Shown here: in pieces, positions 34,945-43,985 of the stretch
Numbering within the stretch: position 1 is the stretch's first letter
Layout of the letters: each line of letters begins with the position of its first letter
Source of the DNA: JBMNQH01 sp050944035
GTDB lineage: Bacteria; Bacillota; Clostridia; Oscillospirales; Oscillospiraceae
DNA length: 64,000 nucleotides
Assembly: GCA_050944035.1 (NCBI GenBank)
Contig: JBMNQH010000001.1
Span: 62,001 to 126,000 of the forward strand
Direction: 5' to 3'
Made by a program: the position numbers and the translations under genes
Notes under the pieces: generated by a model
What the model saw: only the letters and a program-made list of their open reading frames with translations
Database searches by the model: none
What the model was told of the DNA's origin: nothing

Positions 34945-36189
34945 ATGGAAAAACGCAGAGTTGTTGTTACGGGCCTTGGTGCCATCACACCCATTGGCCA
35001 CAGTGCTCCAGAGAGCTGGCAGGCAATCCAGGCCGGTGTCTGTGGCATTGGTCCGATTACGCAGTTCGATGCAACGGAAATGAAAGTAAAGCTGGCGGCA
35101 GAAGTGAAGGACTATCAGCCGGAAGCGTTCCTGGATAAGAAAGAAGCCAAGCATATGGCGCGCTTCACGCAGTTTGCCATGATTGCTGCCCGCGAGGCGA
35201 TGGCCGACAGCGGTTTGAAAATAGAGGACACAAATCCCAATCGCTGTGGCATCATTCTGTCCAGCGGAATCGGCGGCCTTGGCGTTACGGAGACGGAACA
35301 TGAACGGGGCATGAAGCGCGGATTTGGACGGGTTTCCCCTTACTATATTCCCATGACCATCTGTAATATGGCAGCGGGGCTGATTGCCATTGATACAGGC
35401 TTCCGTGGAATGTGCACCTGCCCGGTGACTGCCTGTGCCGGTGGTACCAATGCTGTGGGCGACGCATTCCGGTATATCCGTGACGGCTATGCAGAGGTTA
35501 TGCTCTGCGGCGGTGCGGAGTCGACGGTGACACCGCTTGCCATTGGCGGCTTCACCTCCATGAAGGCGCTCAGCCAAAGCGAAGATCCCAACCGTGCATC
35601 CATTCCATTCGATGCAGAACGAAACGGTTTTGTATTGGGTGAGGGAGCGGGCATTCTTCTGTTGGAGGAGCTGGAACATGCCCTTGCCCGCAATGCAAAG
35701 ATTTATGCGGAAGTGGTTGGTTACGGTGTCACCTGCGACGCGTATCATATGACAGCACCGCGTCCGGATGGCAGCGGCGGTGCACAGGCGATGGCTGATG
35801 CTTTGGCTGATGCAGGCGGTGTGCAGCCTGAAGAAGTGGATTATATTAATGCACATGGTACTTCTACTGCCCTCAATGATTCCGGCGAGACGGCCGCAGT
35901 CAAAACAATATTCGGTGACTGGGCATATAAGCTGGCGATGAGTTCAACAAAATCCATGACGGGGCATATGCTGGGTGCTGCCGGTGCGGTAGAGGCATTG
36001 TTTACAGCACTGTCTCTGCACGAGGACTATATCCCGGCAACCATCAACTATCGTGTCCCAGACGAGCATTGCGATCTGGATGTTGTACCCAACACGGGAC
36101 GCAAGGCAGAACTGCGTTATGCCATGTCCAACTCCTTGGGCTTTGGCGGACACAACGGTAGCTTGTTGCTTAAAAAATGGAGGGCGTAA
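34945..36189 (+). CDS. fabF: Beta-ketoacyl-ACP synthase II
   Basis: 414 residues, elongating condensing enzyme. Nucleophile C164 is in TACAGGTNA. The two catalytic histidine regions are NAHGTST and KSMTGHMLGAAG. It sits between fabG and fabZ in the operon. Confidence 0.97.
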   Translation: MEKRRVVVTGLGAITPIGHSAPESWQAIQAGVCGIGPITQFDATEMKVKLAAEVKDYQPEAFLDKKEAKHMARFTQFAMIAAREAMADSGLKIEDTNPNRCGIILSSGIGGLGVTETEHERGMKRGFGRVSPYYIPMTICNMAAGLIAIDTGFRGMCTCPVTACAGGTNAVGDAFRYIRDGYAEVMLCGGAESTVTPLAIGGFTSMKALSQSEDPNRASIPFDAERNGFVLGEGAGILLLEELEHALARNAKIYAEVVGYGVTCDAYHMTAPRPDGSGGAQAMADALADAGGVQPEEVDYINAHGTSTALNDSGETAAVKTIFGDWAYKLAMSSTKSMTGHMLGAAGAVEALFTALSLHEDYIPATINYRVPDEHCDLDVVPNTGRKAELRYAMSNSLGFGGHNGSLLLKKWRA

Positions 36190-36191
36190 CA

Positions 36192-36626
36192 ATGCAGCTG
36201 AATTCCAATCAGATTGCGGAGATTTTGCCGCATCGGTTTCCCTTTGCACTTGTGGATCGCATTACAGATTATGAGCCCGGTAAGTGGGCGAAGGGTCTCA
36301 AGTGCGTCAGCACGGGCGAACCTTGGTTCTGTGGACATTTTCCGCAGGAGCATGTGATGCCCGGTGTTCTGATCCTGGAGGCAATGGCACAGGTAGGAGC
36401 CGTAGCGATTCTCTCTTTGCCGGAGAATAAGGGCAAGATTGCCCTGTTCGGCGGCGTAAAAAATGCAAGATTTAAGAAAAAGGTAATCCCCGGTGACGTG
36501 CTGGAAATGGAATGTGTGCTGACCAAGCGATGGGGGCCGATGGGCATTGGAGAAGCCAAGGCGATGGTAAATGGAGAAATCGCTGCTACAGCGGAATTGA
36601 CCTTTGCCATCAGTACAGAGTCGTAA
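36192..36626 (+). CDS. fabZ: 3-hydroxyacyl-ACP dehydratase
   Basis: 144 residues, hot-dog fold. Catalytic H49 (GHFP) and E63 (PGVLILEAMAQ) are at the positions usual for FabZ. ATG 36192 follows GGAGG. The upstream ATG at 36177 lies within the fabF end. Confidence 0.96.
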   Translation: MQLNSNQIAEILPHRFPFALVDRITDYEPGKWAKGLKCVSTGEPWFCGHFPQEHVMPGVLILEAMAQVGAVAILSLPENKGKIALFGGVKNARFKKKVIPGDVLEMECVLTKRWGPMGIGEAKAMVNGEIAATAELTFAISTES

Positions 36627-36674
36627 CGTCAATTTTTCGCAAAAATTTCGTGATAAGATTGGATAAGGAACCGC

Positions 36675-37157
36675 GTGGAGAAAGAAAGTCAGAAAGAAAT
36701 GCTGAGGCAGGCAATTCTCAGTGTGTATACCAAGTTTAAGCTGCACTTTTATCAGGAGATTTTTAAGCGTTTTCAGGATCGGGAAGCAAGTCTGACAACA
36801 GTGGAAACATTTTGTATGGAAACCATTCAAGCATTGGGTTCACCAACCATCAATGAATTTGCGACCTTTATGCGGATTTCAGCGCCGAATGCCACCTATA
36901 AGGTGAACAGTTTGATTAGAAAACGATATCTTCGAAAGGTGCGCTCTGCACAGGATAAACGGGAATATCATCTGGAAGTAACGCAGCGGTATCTTGATTA
37001 TTATAACATCAGCGCCCAGTATGTTTCAGAGGTGATTGACCGCGTTTCCGCAACCTTTTCACCAGAGGATTGTGCCAAACTGGGAGGGATTCTGACCGTT
37101 GTCAGCAGGGAGCTGATGCCGGAAGTGGATTTGCAAAATCCACATGTCCCAGAGTGA
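36675..37157 (+). CDS. MarR-family transcriptional regulator, candidate FabT-like repressor of fatty-acid synthesis
   Basis: 160-residue winged-helix protein. The DNA-binding part (TINEFATFMRISAPNATYKVNSLIRKRYLRKVRSAQDKRE) lies at about residues 52-92. It is placed last in the fab operon, as FabT-type regulators often are linked to fab genes. The proposed target is the 26-bp palindrome at 27427-27452. A smaller dyad (36631-36647, 7-bp arms) precedes its own start and may allow autoregulation. GTG 36675 has AAGGA upstream, and ATG 36699 is an alternative. Confidence 0.8.
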   Translation: MEKESQKEMLRQAILSVYTKFKLHFYQEIFKRFQDREASLTTVETFCMETIQALGSPTINEFATFMRISAPNATYKVNSLIRKRYLRKVRSAQDKREYHLEVTQRYLDYYNISAQYVSEVIDRVSATFSPEDCAKLGGILTVVSRELMPEVDLQNPHVPE

Positions 37158-37168
37158 AGAAACAAACA

Positions 37169-37213
37169 GAAAAAGAGAGTGTTGTCCTTTGGGACAACAC
37201 TCTCTCTTTTTCT
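37169..37213. terminator. Bidirectional terminator of the fab operon and azlCD
   Basis: A strong stem (around 37170-37188 with 37192-37212) with a TTTG loop, A run on the left and T run on the right. It ends both converging transcription units. Confidence 0.9.
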
Positions 37214-37223
37214 ATGTATGGAT

Positions 37224-37532
37224 TTAGCAAAGAAACAGTTCCAGAATAAAAACCACAGCACAACTGATGACAGAGACCTGAAACAAACTGCAACCAAACC
37301 AGGCAAGAAAAATACCGGCTATCAAAGCGAACAGTCCGGACCAGGTACTCTGTGTGGCGTCCAGAATGGCAGGGAACGTCATGACAGCCAGAGTGACATA
37401 GGGAACATAGTATAGAAATGAACGAAGCGTTCGGTTTTTGATTTCCTTTCGTATCAAGGTTAATGGCAGGACACGAATCAGATAGGTTACAACAGCCATA
37501 ATCAGAATATAGAGATAGACATTGCGCTGCAT
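37224..37532 (-). CDS. azlD: Branched-chain amino acid export subunit AzlD
   Basis: 102 residues with about three to four membrane helices (PF05437). It forms a two-subunit exporter with AzlC, whose gene lies 5 bases upstream in the same operon. Confidence 0.9.
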   Translation of the reverse strand: MQRNVYLYILIMAVVTYLIRVLPLTLIRKEIKNRTLRSFLYYVPYVTLAVMTFPAILDATQSTWSGLFALIAGIFLAWFGCSLFQVSVISCAVVFILELFLC

Positions 37533-37537
37533 ATATG

Positions 37538-38248
37538 TTATTCCTCCTCTTTGATTGGAAACAGAATGGCTGCTGCGCCGGCAATCACAACGGTCAGGAT
37601 GATGGTTTTGATTCCGGACGAAATATTGGCAAACAGCGCCAGTTTATTAACAAGGAAACTCAGTGAAAAGGAAACGGCCACCAGAGCAGCAATGATTTTT
37701 TCCCGTCTCGCCGGTGGGATAATAATGGCAATAAACATACCGAACAGGCCAACGCTGAGTGCACTGACAACACGGAAGGGCAGAATGTTGCCCAGAACAA
37801 CGCCGAAAAAGGTTCCAACAGCCCAGCCGGGCATCGCGACCAGCATGGCGCCGAAGGTGTAAAATGCAGGCAATTTGCCAGGAACAGCAATGGAGATTCC
37901 AAAAATTTCATCGGTTACATCATAGCCGATAATCAAACGGTGGAGCAACGGAGTGTCTGGTGACAATTTTTGACTGAGAGCACAGGACATCAAGAGATAT
38001 CTGGCGTTTGCAATCAGTTCCATAACAGCGATTTCCAGATAACCGGCGCCAGCGGCGATCAGCGTAAAACCAACATATTCTCCGGCGGAGGCATTCAGGG
38101 TAAAACTGACAAGTGTTGCCTGAAACGCAGTAAGTCCAGCGTTCCGCGCTGCAATTCCAAGGGTGAGCGCCACGGCAAAATAACCCAAAGCAATGGGGAT
38201 CCCATCCCGCATCCCTTTTTGAAACCATGTTTTATTGTTGTACTTCAT
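37538..38248 (-). CDS. azlC: Branched-chain amino acid export subunit AzlC
   Basis: 236 residues, several membrane helices (PF03591), with IALGYFAVALTLGIAARNAG and LNASAGEYVGFTLI typical of AzlC. It is divergent from a LysR regulator gene that may control it. A dyad at 38279-38304 lies between them. Confidence 0.92.
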   Translation of the reverse strand: MKYNNKTWFQKGMRDGIPIALGYFAVALTLGIAARNAGLTAFQATLVSFTLNASAGEYVGFTLIAAGAGYLEIAVMELIANARYLLMSCALSQKLSPDTPLLHRLIIGYDVTDEIFGISIAVPGKLPAFYTFGAMLVAMPGWAVGTFFGVVLGNILPFRVVSALSVGLFGMFIAIIIPPARREKIIAALVAVSFSLSFLVNKLALFANISSGIKTIILTVVIAGAAAILFPIKEEE

Positions 38249-38278
38249 CGTCTTTTAATCCTCTACACAACATAAAGT

Positions 38279-38304
38279 CGATCGTACAAAGGGCTGTACG
38301 ATCG
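38279..38304. promoter_or_regulatory. Inverted repeat in the azlC-LysR divergent region
   Basis: Nine-base arms 38279-38287 and 38296-38304 (CGATCGTAC and its complement) are separated by 8 bases, about 31 bases upstream of azlC. Spacing and place fit a regulator binding site. No gene here needs a terminator. Confidence 0.45.
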
Positions 38305-38324
38305 GTTTCATTTTAACGCAAATC

Positions 38325-38353
38325 TTGCCATTAGCCAAATAAATTGTTATAAT
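38325..38353 (+). promoter_or_regulatory. Promoter of the LysR-type gene
   Basis: TTGCCA (38325-38330), 17 bases, TATAAT (38348-38353), 39 bases before the ATG. Confidence 0.7.
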
Positions 38354-38392
38354 ATTTATATTAGAGAAACTAATGAATAAAAGAGGAATAGT

Positions 38393-39268
38393 ATGACACG
38401 CTATGATGTATTTGTAAAAGTAGTTGAAGTGGGGAGCTTTACAAAAGCGGCTGAAGAACTGGGGTATACCCAAAGTGCGGTGAGCCAAATGGTACATACA
38501 CTGGAGCGGGAGCTTTCCACCACGTTGATCCATCGTTCCAGAAATGGAATTGTATTGACGCCCGATGGGGAAGAGTATCTGCCGTATCTGCGAGCGGTCT
38601 GCAATGCGGGAAAAGAATTGGAAGAAAAGTATCGGGAGATGCATGGATTGCAGAACAGCGTGATCCGAATTGGAACCTTTACCAGCGTAAGCCGCAATCT
38701 GTTACCCCGCTATATCAAAGCATTCAAACAGCAATATCCCACGGTGCAGTTTGTATTGCAACAGGGAGAATACACCAATATTTGTCAGTGGATTCAGGAT
38801 GGTACGGTGGATTTTGGATTTGTCAACCCAAGTGCCATCTCCGGGTTACACACCCATGCGTTTTTACAGGACGAGATGCTGGCAGTGCTGCCGCCTGACA
38901 ATGCTTTGGTAAAGCAAAAAGTTGTTCTGTTGGAAGAGATGGATCAACAGCCGTTCATTCTCCTGGATGAGGGAAAGTGGAGTGTGCCCATAGAGGCGTT
39001 TCGGGAACGGGGACTGGTTCCCGATGTGCAGTACAAGGTCTATGACGATTATTCTATTATGTCCATGGTGGAACAGGGGCTTGGTATCTCCATGCTGTAC
39101 CGCATTGTTTTGGCAGGATGTAGCCAGAATGTTGTGACGCGGCCCATTTATCCGCCGATTACCCGGACAATTTCTCTGGCGTGGCGGGATAAGAAGATGC
39201 TTTCTACAGCAAGCCGATTATTTCTTGACTGTTTGCTGGAAGAAGCGGGTGGGATAGAGGTGCTGTAA
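38393..39268 (+). CDS. LysR-family transcriptional regulator
   Basis: 291 residues: an N-terminal winged helix (FVKVVEVGSFTKAAEELGYTQSAVSQMV...) and a periplasmic-binding-like effector domain from about residue 90. It is transcribed away from azlCD and is its likely regulator by the usual LysR arrangement (inference). Ligand unknown. Confidence 0.93.
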   Translation: MTRYDVFVKVVEVGSFTKAAEELGYTQSAVSQMVHTLERELSTTLIHRSRNGIVLTPDGEEYLPYLRAVCNAGKELEEKYREMHGLQNSVIRIGTFTSVSRNLLPRYIKAFKQQYPTVQFVLQQGEYTNICQWIQDGTVDFGFVNPSAISGLHTHAFLQDEMLAVLPPDNALVKQKVVLLEEMDQQPFILLDEGKWSVPIEAFRERGLVPDVQYKVYDDYSIMSMVEQGLGISMLYRIVLAGCSQNVVTRPIYPPITRTISLAWRDKKMLSTASRLFLDCLLEEAGGIEVL

Positions 39269-39296
39269 TGCGTAAAAAAGAATCAAAAGCGGTGGA

Positions 39297-39328
39297 AGTT
39301 CCAAGGGCTTGGGACTCCATCACTTTTT
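39297..39328 (+). terminator. Terminator after the LysR gene
   Basis: Stem 39297-39305 with 39308-39316 (one wobble pair) extends imperfectly outward to a T5 run at 39324-39328. Confidence 0.55.
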
Positions 39329-39446
39329 CTATGAGGAAACTTTAAAAGAATTTTACAAAAACCTGTTGTATTGTTGATTGTTTTCTGGCGAAGAAAGGAT
39401 ATCTTAGAACTGTACCCAGCACAAAACTTTAGAAAGAGATGAGGAA

Positions 39447-41030
39447 ATGAAAATGATGAAGAAAATGCTCGCATGTCTACTGGGCAGTGCTATGCTGTTG
39501 AGTACGGTTGCCTGCACTTCCAACAATGAAAAGTCTGATGGGACATCGGAATCCAAGACAACGGTTACTGAAACCAAACAGGAAAATACAGCCAACCGGA
39601 GTACAACTTCTCCGAAGTATGTATTTCTGTTTATCGGCGATGGTATGAGCTATCCTCAGTTTCAGGCAGCTTCAGATTATCTCGGCGCTATGGCTGATGA
39701 CGACTATATGCAGGCGGAGCCCAGTGTGGAACCGGAAGAGCGGAATGGCGCCGTGTTGGACGGCCCTAAGGCGCTGAACTTCATGGATTTTGAGGTTGCC
39801 GGTTCGGCCGTTACATATGACTCCTGTAGCTTTGCGCCGGATTCTGCTTCTACTGCAACTTCGATTGCAACAGGACATAAAACCTATTCCGGTATGATCA
39901 ATGTCGATGAGACTGGTTCTACGGAATATGAAACCATCGCTGAAAAACTCCATACGCAGAAGGAGTGGAAGATTGGCATTATTTCCTCCGTCAACCTGAA
40001 CCATGCGACCCCAGCAGCATTCTATGCGCATCAGGCCAGCCGAAACGATTATTATGAAATTGGTTTGGAACTGGTCGACTCCGGTTTCGAATACTTTGCT
40101 GGCGGCGGTCTCAAAAAGGTGACGGGTTCTGAGGACGATCAGGAAAATCTGTACGATCTGGCAAAAGAAGCTGGCTATAAGGTAACCACCACACAGGATG
40201 AAGCGGAAGCAATTACCGCTGACGATGAAAAAGTCATCCTGATTGACGAACATCTGGCAGACTCGGATGCAATGGATTATGAGCTGGATCGCGAAGAAGG
40301 CGAATGGGCACTGGCAGATTATGTTTCCAAAGGTATCGAAGTTCTGGACAACGACGAAGGCTTCTTTATGATGTGTGAAGGTGGAAAGATTGACTGGGCC
40401 TGCCATGCAAACGATGCCGGCACTACCGTTACCGATACGGTAGCGATGGCTGACGCAGTGCAGGTTGCCATGGATTTTGCTGCGGAACACCCAGAAGAGA
40501 CGCTGATCCTTGTCACCGGTGACCATGAGACCGGTGGTCTGACCATTGGATTTGCGGGCACGGATTACGATACGTATCTGACCAATCTGAGCAGTCAGAA
40601 GATTTCCTATGCGCAGTACGATGAGAAGTATGTTGCATCCTATCAGAAAAATGGCACATCGTTTGAAGAGGCAATGAAGGATGTAGAAGAATTGTTTGGT
40701 CTGAAATTGTCGGGTGAAGAAGATGACAAACTGGTTCTGACCAACTATGAGGTGGAGCGTCTGCGTACCGCTTACGATCTGGCAATGTCTGATTACAATC
40801 CAGAAGAGTTTACGCAGGAACAGTATGAACTCTATGGGACATATAACCCCTTCAGTGTGACTGTAACCCACATTCTGAATAACAAATCTGGTGTTGATTT
40901 TACAAGTTACTCCCACACCGGTTTGCCCGTTGCCGTATTTGCAGAAGGCAGCGGCGCCGAGGACTTTGGCGGTTTCTATGACAACACAGAGATTTACAAC
41001 AAGATGGCATCCCTGCTGGGCGTCAAGTGA
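39447..41030 (+). CDS. Alkaline phosphatase, predicted lipoprotein
   Basis: 527 residues. The N-terminal signal MKMMKKMLACLLGSAMLLS ends in TVAC, so C23 is the probable lipidation site. A Ser/Thr-rich linker follows. The catalytic domain has FIGDGMSYPQ (metal Asp), nucleophile S133 in PDSASTATSIATGHK, and the metal-binding VTGDHETGG. It releases phosphate from monoesters outside the membrane. No Pho box was recognised upstream. The gene stands alone. Confidence 0.93.
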   Translation: MKMMKKMLACLLGSAMLLSTVACTSNNEKSDGTSESKTTVTETKQENTANRSTTSPKYVFLFIGDGMSYPQFQAASDYLGAMADDDYMQAEPSVEPEERNGAVLDGPKALNFMDFEVAGSAVTYDSCSFAPDSASTATSIATGHKTYSGMINVDETGSTEYETIAEKLHTQKEWKIGIISSVNLNHATPAAFYAHQASRNDYYEIGLELVDSGFEYFAGGGLKKVTGSEDDQENLYDLAKEAGYKVTTTQDEAEAITADDEKVILIDEHLADSDAMDYELDREEGEWALADYVSKGIEVLDNDEGFFMMCEGGKIDWACHANDAGTTVTDTVAMADAVQVAMDFAAEHPEETLILVTGDHETGGLTIGFAGTDYDTYLTNLSSQKISYAQYDEKYVASYQKNGTSFEEAMKDVEELFGLKLSGEEDDKLVLTNYEVERLRTAYDLAMSDYNPEEFTQEQYELYGTYNPFSVTVTHILNNKSGVDFTSYSHTGLPVAVFAEGSGAEDFGGFYDNTEIYNKMASLLGVK

Positions 41031-41057
41031 ATTAGAAAAATAATAGAAAAAACAATG

Positions 41058-41095
41058 CAGGGGGTAGCGTTGCTGCCCCCTGTGGTTCTGTTTTT
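41058..41095 (+). terminator. Terminator after alkaline phosphatase
   Basis: Stem 41058-41067 with 41073-41082 (GC-rich, one wobble) and a T run at 41091-41095, just before the next gene's GGAGG. Confidence 0.6.
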
Positions 41096-41104
41096 GGAGG
41101 AGCT

Positions 41105-42274
41105 ATGAAAATCAAACGGTTTCAACCATCTTGTCTCAGATTTTCCAGACAAACGCATGGTCCGGTACTGGTCGCCTTAATCCTGTTGCTGGTTCTGCTT
41201 TTTTTACCCACCGGTTATGAAGGGGCATTGGTTTATCAAAATGCCGATCGGGTCCGGGCAGAAGTTTTGTCCACAGATGAGAGTGATATTGTGGATACCG
41301 GTCTGGTTCGAACTGGAGAGCAGCGTTGTTCTGTTCTGTTACTCGGAGGACAATTTGAAGGACAGACAGTGACCGCTGTCAATCGTCTGAGCGGATCCCT
41401 GGCCAAGGATAAAATTTTTACAGAAGGGGACATTGCATTTGTTGTAGTAAGTCATACCGGTGCGCAGATTTCCACGGTTTCCATGACGGATCATTACCGA
41501 CTGGATACAGAAGCGCTGCTGGCGGGGCTCTTTCTTTTATTCCTGATACTTTTTGCCGGTCGTACAGGTGCCCGGGCAATTTTGTCTTTTATCGTTACCA
41601 TTCTGATGATGTGGAAGATTTTGGTTCCCTGCCTGCTCCATGGCTGGAATCCCGTATGGGTGGCGTTGGGATTGGTAATGGTACTGACGGTGTTGATTCT
41701 GAGTCTGATCTATGGCTATGACCGTCGATGTCTGGCGGCCTCTTCTGGTGCGGCACTGGGCATTGCTGTAACAGCAGTGTTGGGGGTGCTGTTTACGGAT
41801 CTGTTTCAGATCCATGGCGCCGTGATGGAGTCCAGTGAGAGTTTGCTCTATGCCGGATACCAGACGTTGGATTTGACGCGTATTTTTATGGCTTCCATTT
41901 TTCTGGGTTCTTCCGGTGCGGTAATGGATCTGTCAGTGGATATTTGTTCCGCCGTCTATGAGGTCGTTCAAAAACGACCGGACATTGGAGCACGTGAGGC
42001 CATTGCTTCCGGATTTGCAGTGGGGCGGGCCGCCTGTGGCTCCACCACAACGACACTTTTGCTGGCATATTCCGGGAGTTATATTGCGTTGCTGATGGTC
42101 TTTATGGCACAGGGAACGCCGTTGGAATTTATTTTAAATTATAAATATGTAGCCGCGGAGATCGTGCATACCATTGTGGGCTCCTTTGGTTTGGTGACAG
42201 TTGCTCCGCTTACGGCAATTACCAGTGGCCTGTTGCTGACAAGAGATTCTGTCAAAAGGAAAGAGAATCTTTAG
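41105..42274 (+). CDS. YibE/F-like polytopic membrane protein
   Basis: 389 residues (PF07907). One N-terminal membrane helix (about 17-36), an extracytoplasmic beta domain to about residue 130, then six to seven membrane helices with the conserved GSSGAVMDLSVDICSAVYEV and TTTTLLLAYSGSYIALL. Function not established for the family. GGAGG lies 5 bases before the ATG. No close partner gene (many genomes have a second YibE/F-like gene). Confidence 0.85.
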   Translation: MKIKRFQPSCLRFSRQTHGPVLVALILLLVLLFLPTGYEGALVYQNADRVRAEVLSTDESDIVDTGLVRTGEQRCSVLLLGGQFEGQTVTAVNRLSGSLAKDKIFTEGDIAFVVVSHTGAQISTVSMTDHYRLDTEALLAGLFLLFLILFAGRTGARAILSFIVTILMMWKILVPCLLHGWNPVWVALGLVMVLTVLILSLIYGYDRRCLAASSGAALGIAVTAVLGVLFTDLFQIHGAVMESSESLLYAGYQTLDLTRIFMASIFLGSSGAVMDLSVDICSAVYEVVQKRPDIGAREAIASGFAVGRAACGSTTTTLLLAYSGSYIALLMVFMAQGTPLEFILNYKYVAAEIVHTIVGSFGLVTVAPLTAITSGLLLTRDSVKRKENL

Positions 42275-42377
42275 AAAGCTTTTTAGAAAGGAGCGTTCTG
42301 CTAATATTTGTGTTCAAAATACTCCTCTGTAAAAACAGCATTTTAGCTTTATTGCTTTGGCGAACGAATACGGATAA

Positions 42378-42417
42378 AATAAAAGTCCGTCGTTCAAAGG
42401 AGCGACGGACTTTTATT
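42378..42417. terminator. Perfect hairpin terminator after the YibE/F gene
   Basis: A 15-bp perfect stem (42378-42392 with 42403-42417) with A-rich left and T-rich right sides. It can serve both the YibE/F gene and the small gene on the opposite strand. Confidence 0.85.
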
Positions 42418-42506
42418 GATCGGAATACAGTTAATAAAAATTTAGGCTATACAATGAAACTCGATAAGAACATGCACACTGAGGCTGCAGATAAAAAATG
42501 TAACTA

Positions 42507-42764
42507 TCAGCCCTGTATGGATTCATCCCATTGTGACAACCATTTGCGTTTATCTTTTGAAACAGCATCTACGATTGCTCTTCCTGTTTGAAAACGATCA
42601 AATGTACCGGCAGAGATTTCGTTTAAGACCATATTCAGTATTTTTTCATAATATTTCTCTGGATTCACACGACTGTTTGTTTGATGAAAGTGTTGCTGTG
42701 TTTCCTGTTGAGAGATACTGGCATAGATGCCTTTCACTTCTTGCATTAACGTTTCACGATCCAT
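42507..42764 (-). CDS. Small protein of unknown function (85 residues)
   Basis: No family recognised. The protein is soluble, helical, rich in Gln and charged residues, and ends in KDKRKWLSQWDESIQG. A good AAGGGG Shine-Dalgarno is placed before the ATG, and the shared terminator at 42378-42417 follows, so it is likely expressed. It has no clear operon partner. Confidence 0.65.
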   Translation of the reverse strand: MDRETLMQEVKGIYASISQQETQQHFHQTNSRVNPEKYYEKILNMVLNEISAGTFDRFQTGRAIVDAVSKDKRKWLSQWDESIQG

Positions 42765-43127
42765 AGCAATTCCCCTTTAGCAGTTATGGATACAGTATTT
42801 GCTGTTCAGCACGGTTTATACGAATTTTAAGTGTTATATAGCAAGGAGATGGGTATGAACTTTACAGGTAGACCCTAAACACTCGATTTGCAAGGAAATC
42901 AGTTTCATTCAATGGTTGGTAATGTGATTATATATATCCTATGCTGTTCTCAGAGAATGGAAAAATTGAGATTGTGTACGTCCAGGGAGACAATGCAAAG
43001 ACATAAGCTATGATTGCGTTTTTAATAGAGAGAATAGAATATGTCTCGTTGTTTGAAATACCGCAAGAATAATGAAAACAAACCCCTTGTTTTTTGGTAT
43101 CTTATTATTGGAAAGGAGGGCACGCAA
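42765..43127. other. Intergenic stretch without a supported gene
   Basis: AT-rich. There is a Shine-Dalgarno plus ATG (about 42843-42857) that opens only a 7-codon frame, and a 21-codon open stretch near 42942-43005 that reads like the tail of a protein. These may be remains of a lost gene. No promoter of quality was found for the AraC-GNAT gene. Confidence 0.4.
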
Positions 43128-43985
43128 ATGGAAAACACGAAGGTTGATCGGATTAAAACGGCCATTGAGTACATCGAGACAAACCGAAATAATGGAAAAC
43201 TGAGCCTTGAAACGGTTGCAGAGGCAGTCCATTGCTCAAAATATCACTTGCACCGAATGTTTACCGATACCGTAGGAATGACGATCCATGATTATATTCA
43301 GCGACGTCAGCTCACTGAGGCGGCAAAGCTACTGGTTTTTTCGGATAAACCTGTGATTGAAATTGCCTTTATTTGTGGATATGAGAGCCAACAGGCGTTT
43401 ACCACGGCTTTTAAGTCTATGTATAAAATGCCGCCGGCAGATTACCGGGAAAATCAGAAATTTTACCCATTGCAATTGCGGTTTGTCTTACATCGAACAG
43501 TATCAAGTGAAGGTTTTACAAAAAACAGCATTCGGCTCGCAGGAGAAACGGATATTCCTTCATGGATGGAACTGATGTGGCTGGTTATTGACGGCTATCC
43601 AGCCATGGATGAAGCGGACTATTTGGAAAAGCTGAGAGAATACATCAGAAAAAAGCAGGCGTTGATTTTGTACGATGGCAGTGTGGCAATCGGCGCAATG
43701 GCGTTTTCCGACAATCCGGGCAACATCGAGTTTTTTGGGATACACCCCCAATATCGTAATCGTGGTATCCAAAAGCTCTTTTTGGATATGCTGATGGAAG
43801 AGTATCTGCCAAGACAGGAAATCAGCATGACTACCTATCGGGCACAGGACAAAGCCGATACCGGGCAGCGTGAAATGCTAAAACAGCTTGGTTTTTCGGA
43901 GCGAGAACTCCTTATAGAATTTGGTTACCCTACTCAGCGTTTCGTCCTTTCTGCTAAAAAACAGGAGGATCATACAGATGGATGA
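43128..43985 (+). CDS. AraC-type regulator fused to a GNAT acetyltransferase domain
   Basis: 285 residues from ATG 43128 (GGAGGG upstream). Residues about 5-105 are an AraC double helix-turn-helix (LSLETVAEAVHCSKYHLHRMF and VIEIAFICGYESQQAFTTAF). From about 125 there is a GNAT fold with the acetyl-CoA motif FFGIHPQYRNRGIQKLFL. Predicted to bind DNA and acetylate a small molecule or protein. Its stop overlaps the start of an MFS exporter, suggesting it regulates, or works with, drug efflux. Confidence 0.88.
   Translation: MENTKVDRIKTAIEYIETNRNNGKLSLETVAEAVHCSKYHLHRMFTDTVGMTIHDYIQRRQLTEAAKLLVFSDKPVIEIAFICGYESQQAFTTAFKSMYKMPPADYRENQKFYPLQLRFVLHRTVSSEGFTKNSIRLAGETDIPSWMELMWLVIDGYPAMDEADYLEKLREYIRKKQALILYDGSVAIGAMAFSDNPGNIEFFGIHPQYRNRGIQKLFLDMLMEEYLPRQEISMTTYRAQDKADTGQREMLKQLGFSERELLIEFGYPTQRFVLSAKKQEDHTDG

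Noticed and set aside
34228..35856. 542-codon open frame on the minus strand across fabG and fabF
   Set aside because: It spans two genes and the hairpin between them, and its content is an antisense artefact with no family resemblance.
39672..40916. 414-codon minus-strand frame opposite alkaline phosphatase
   Set aside because: Shadow of a clearly real lipoprotein enzyme gene.
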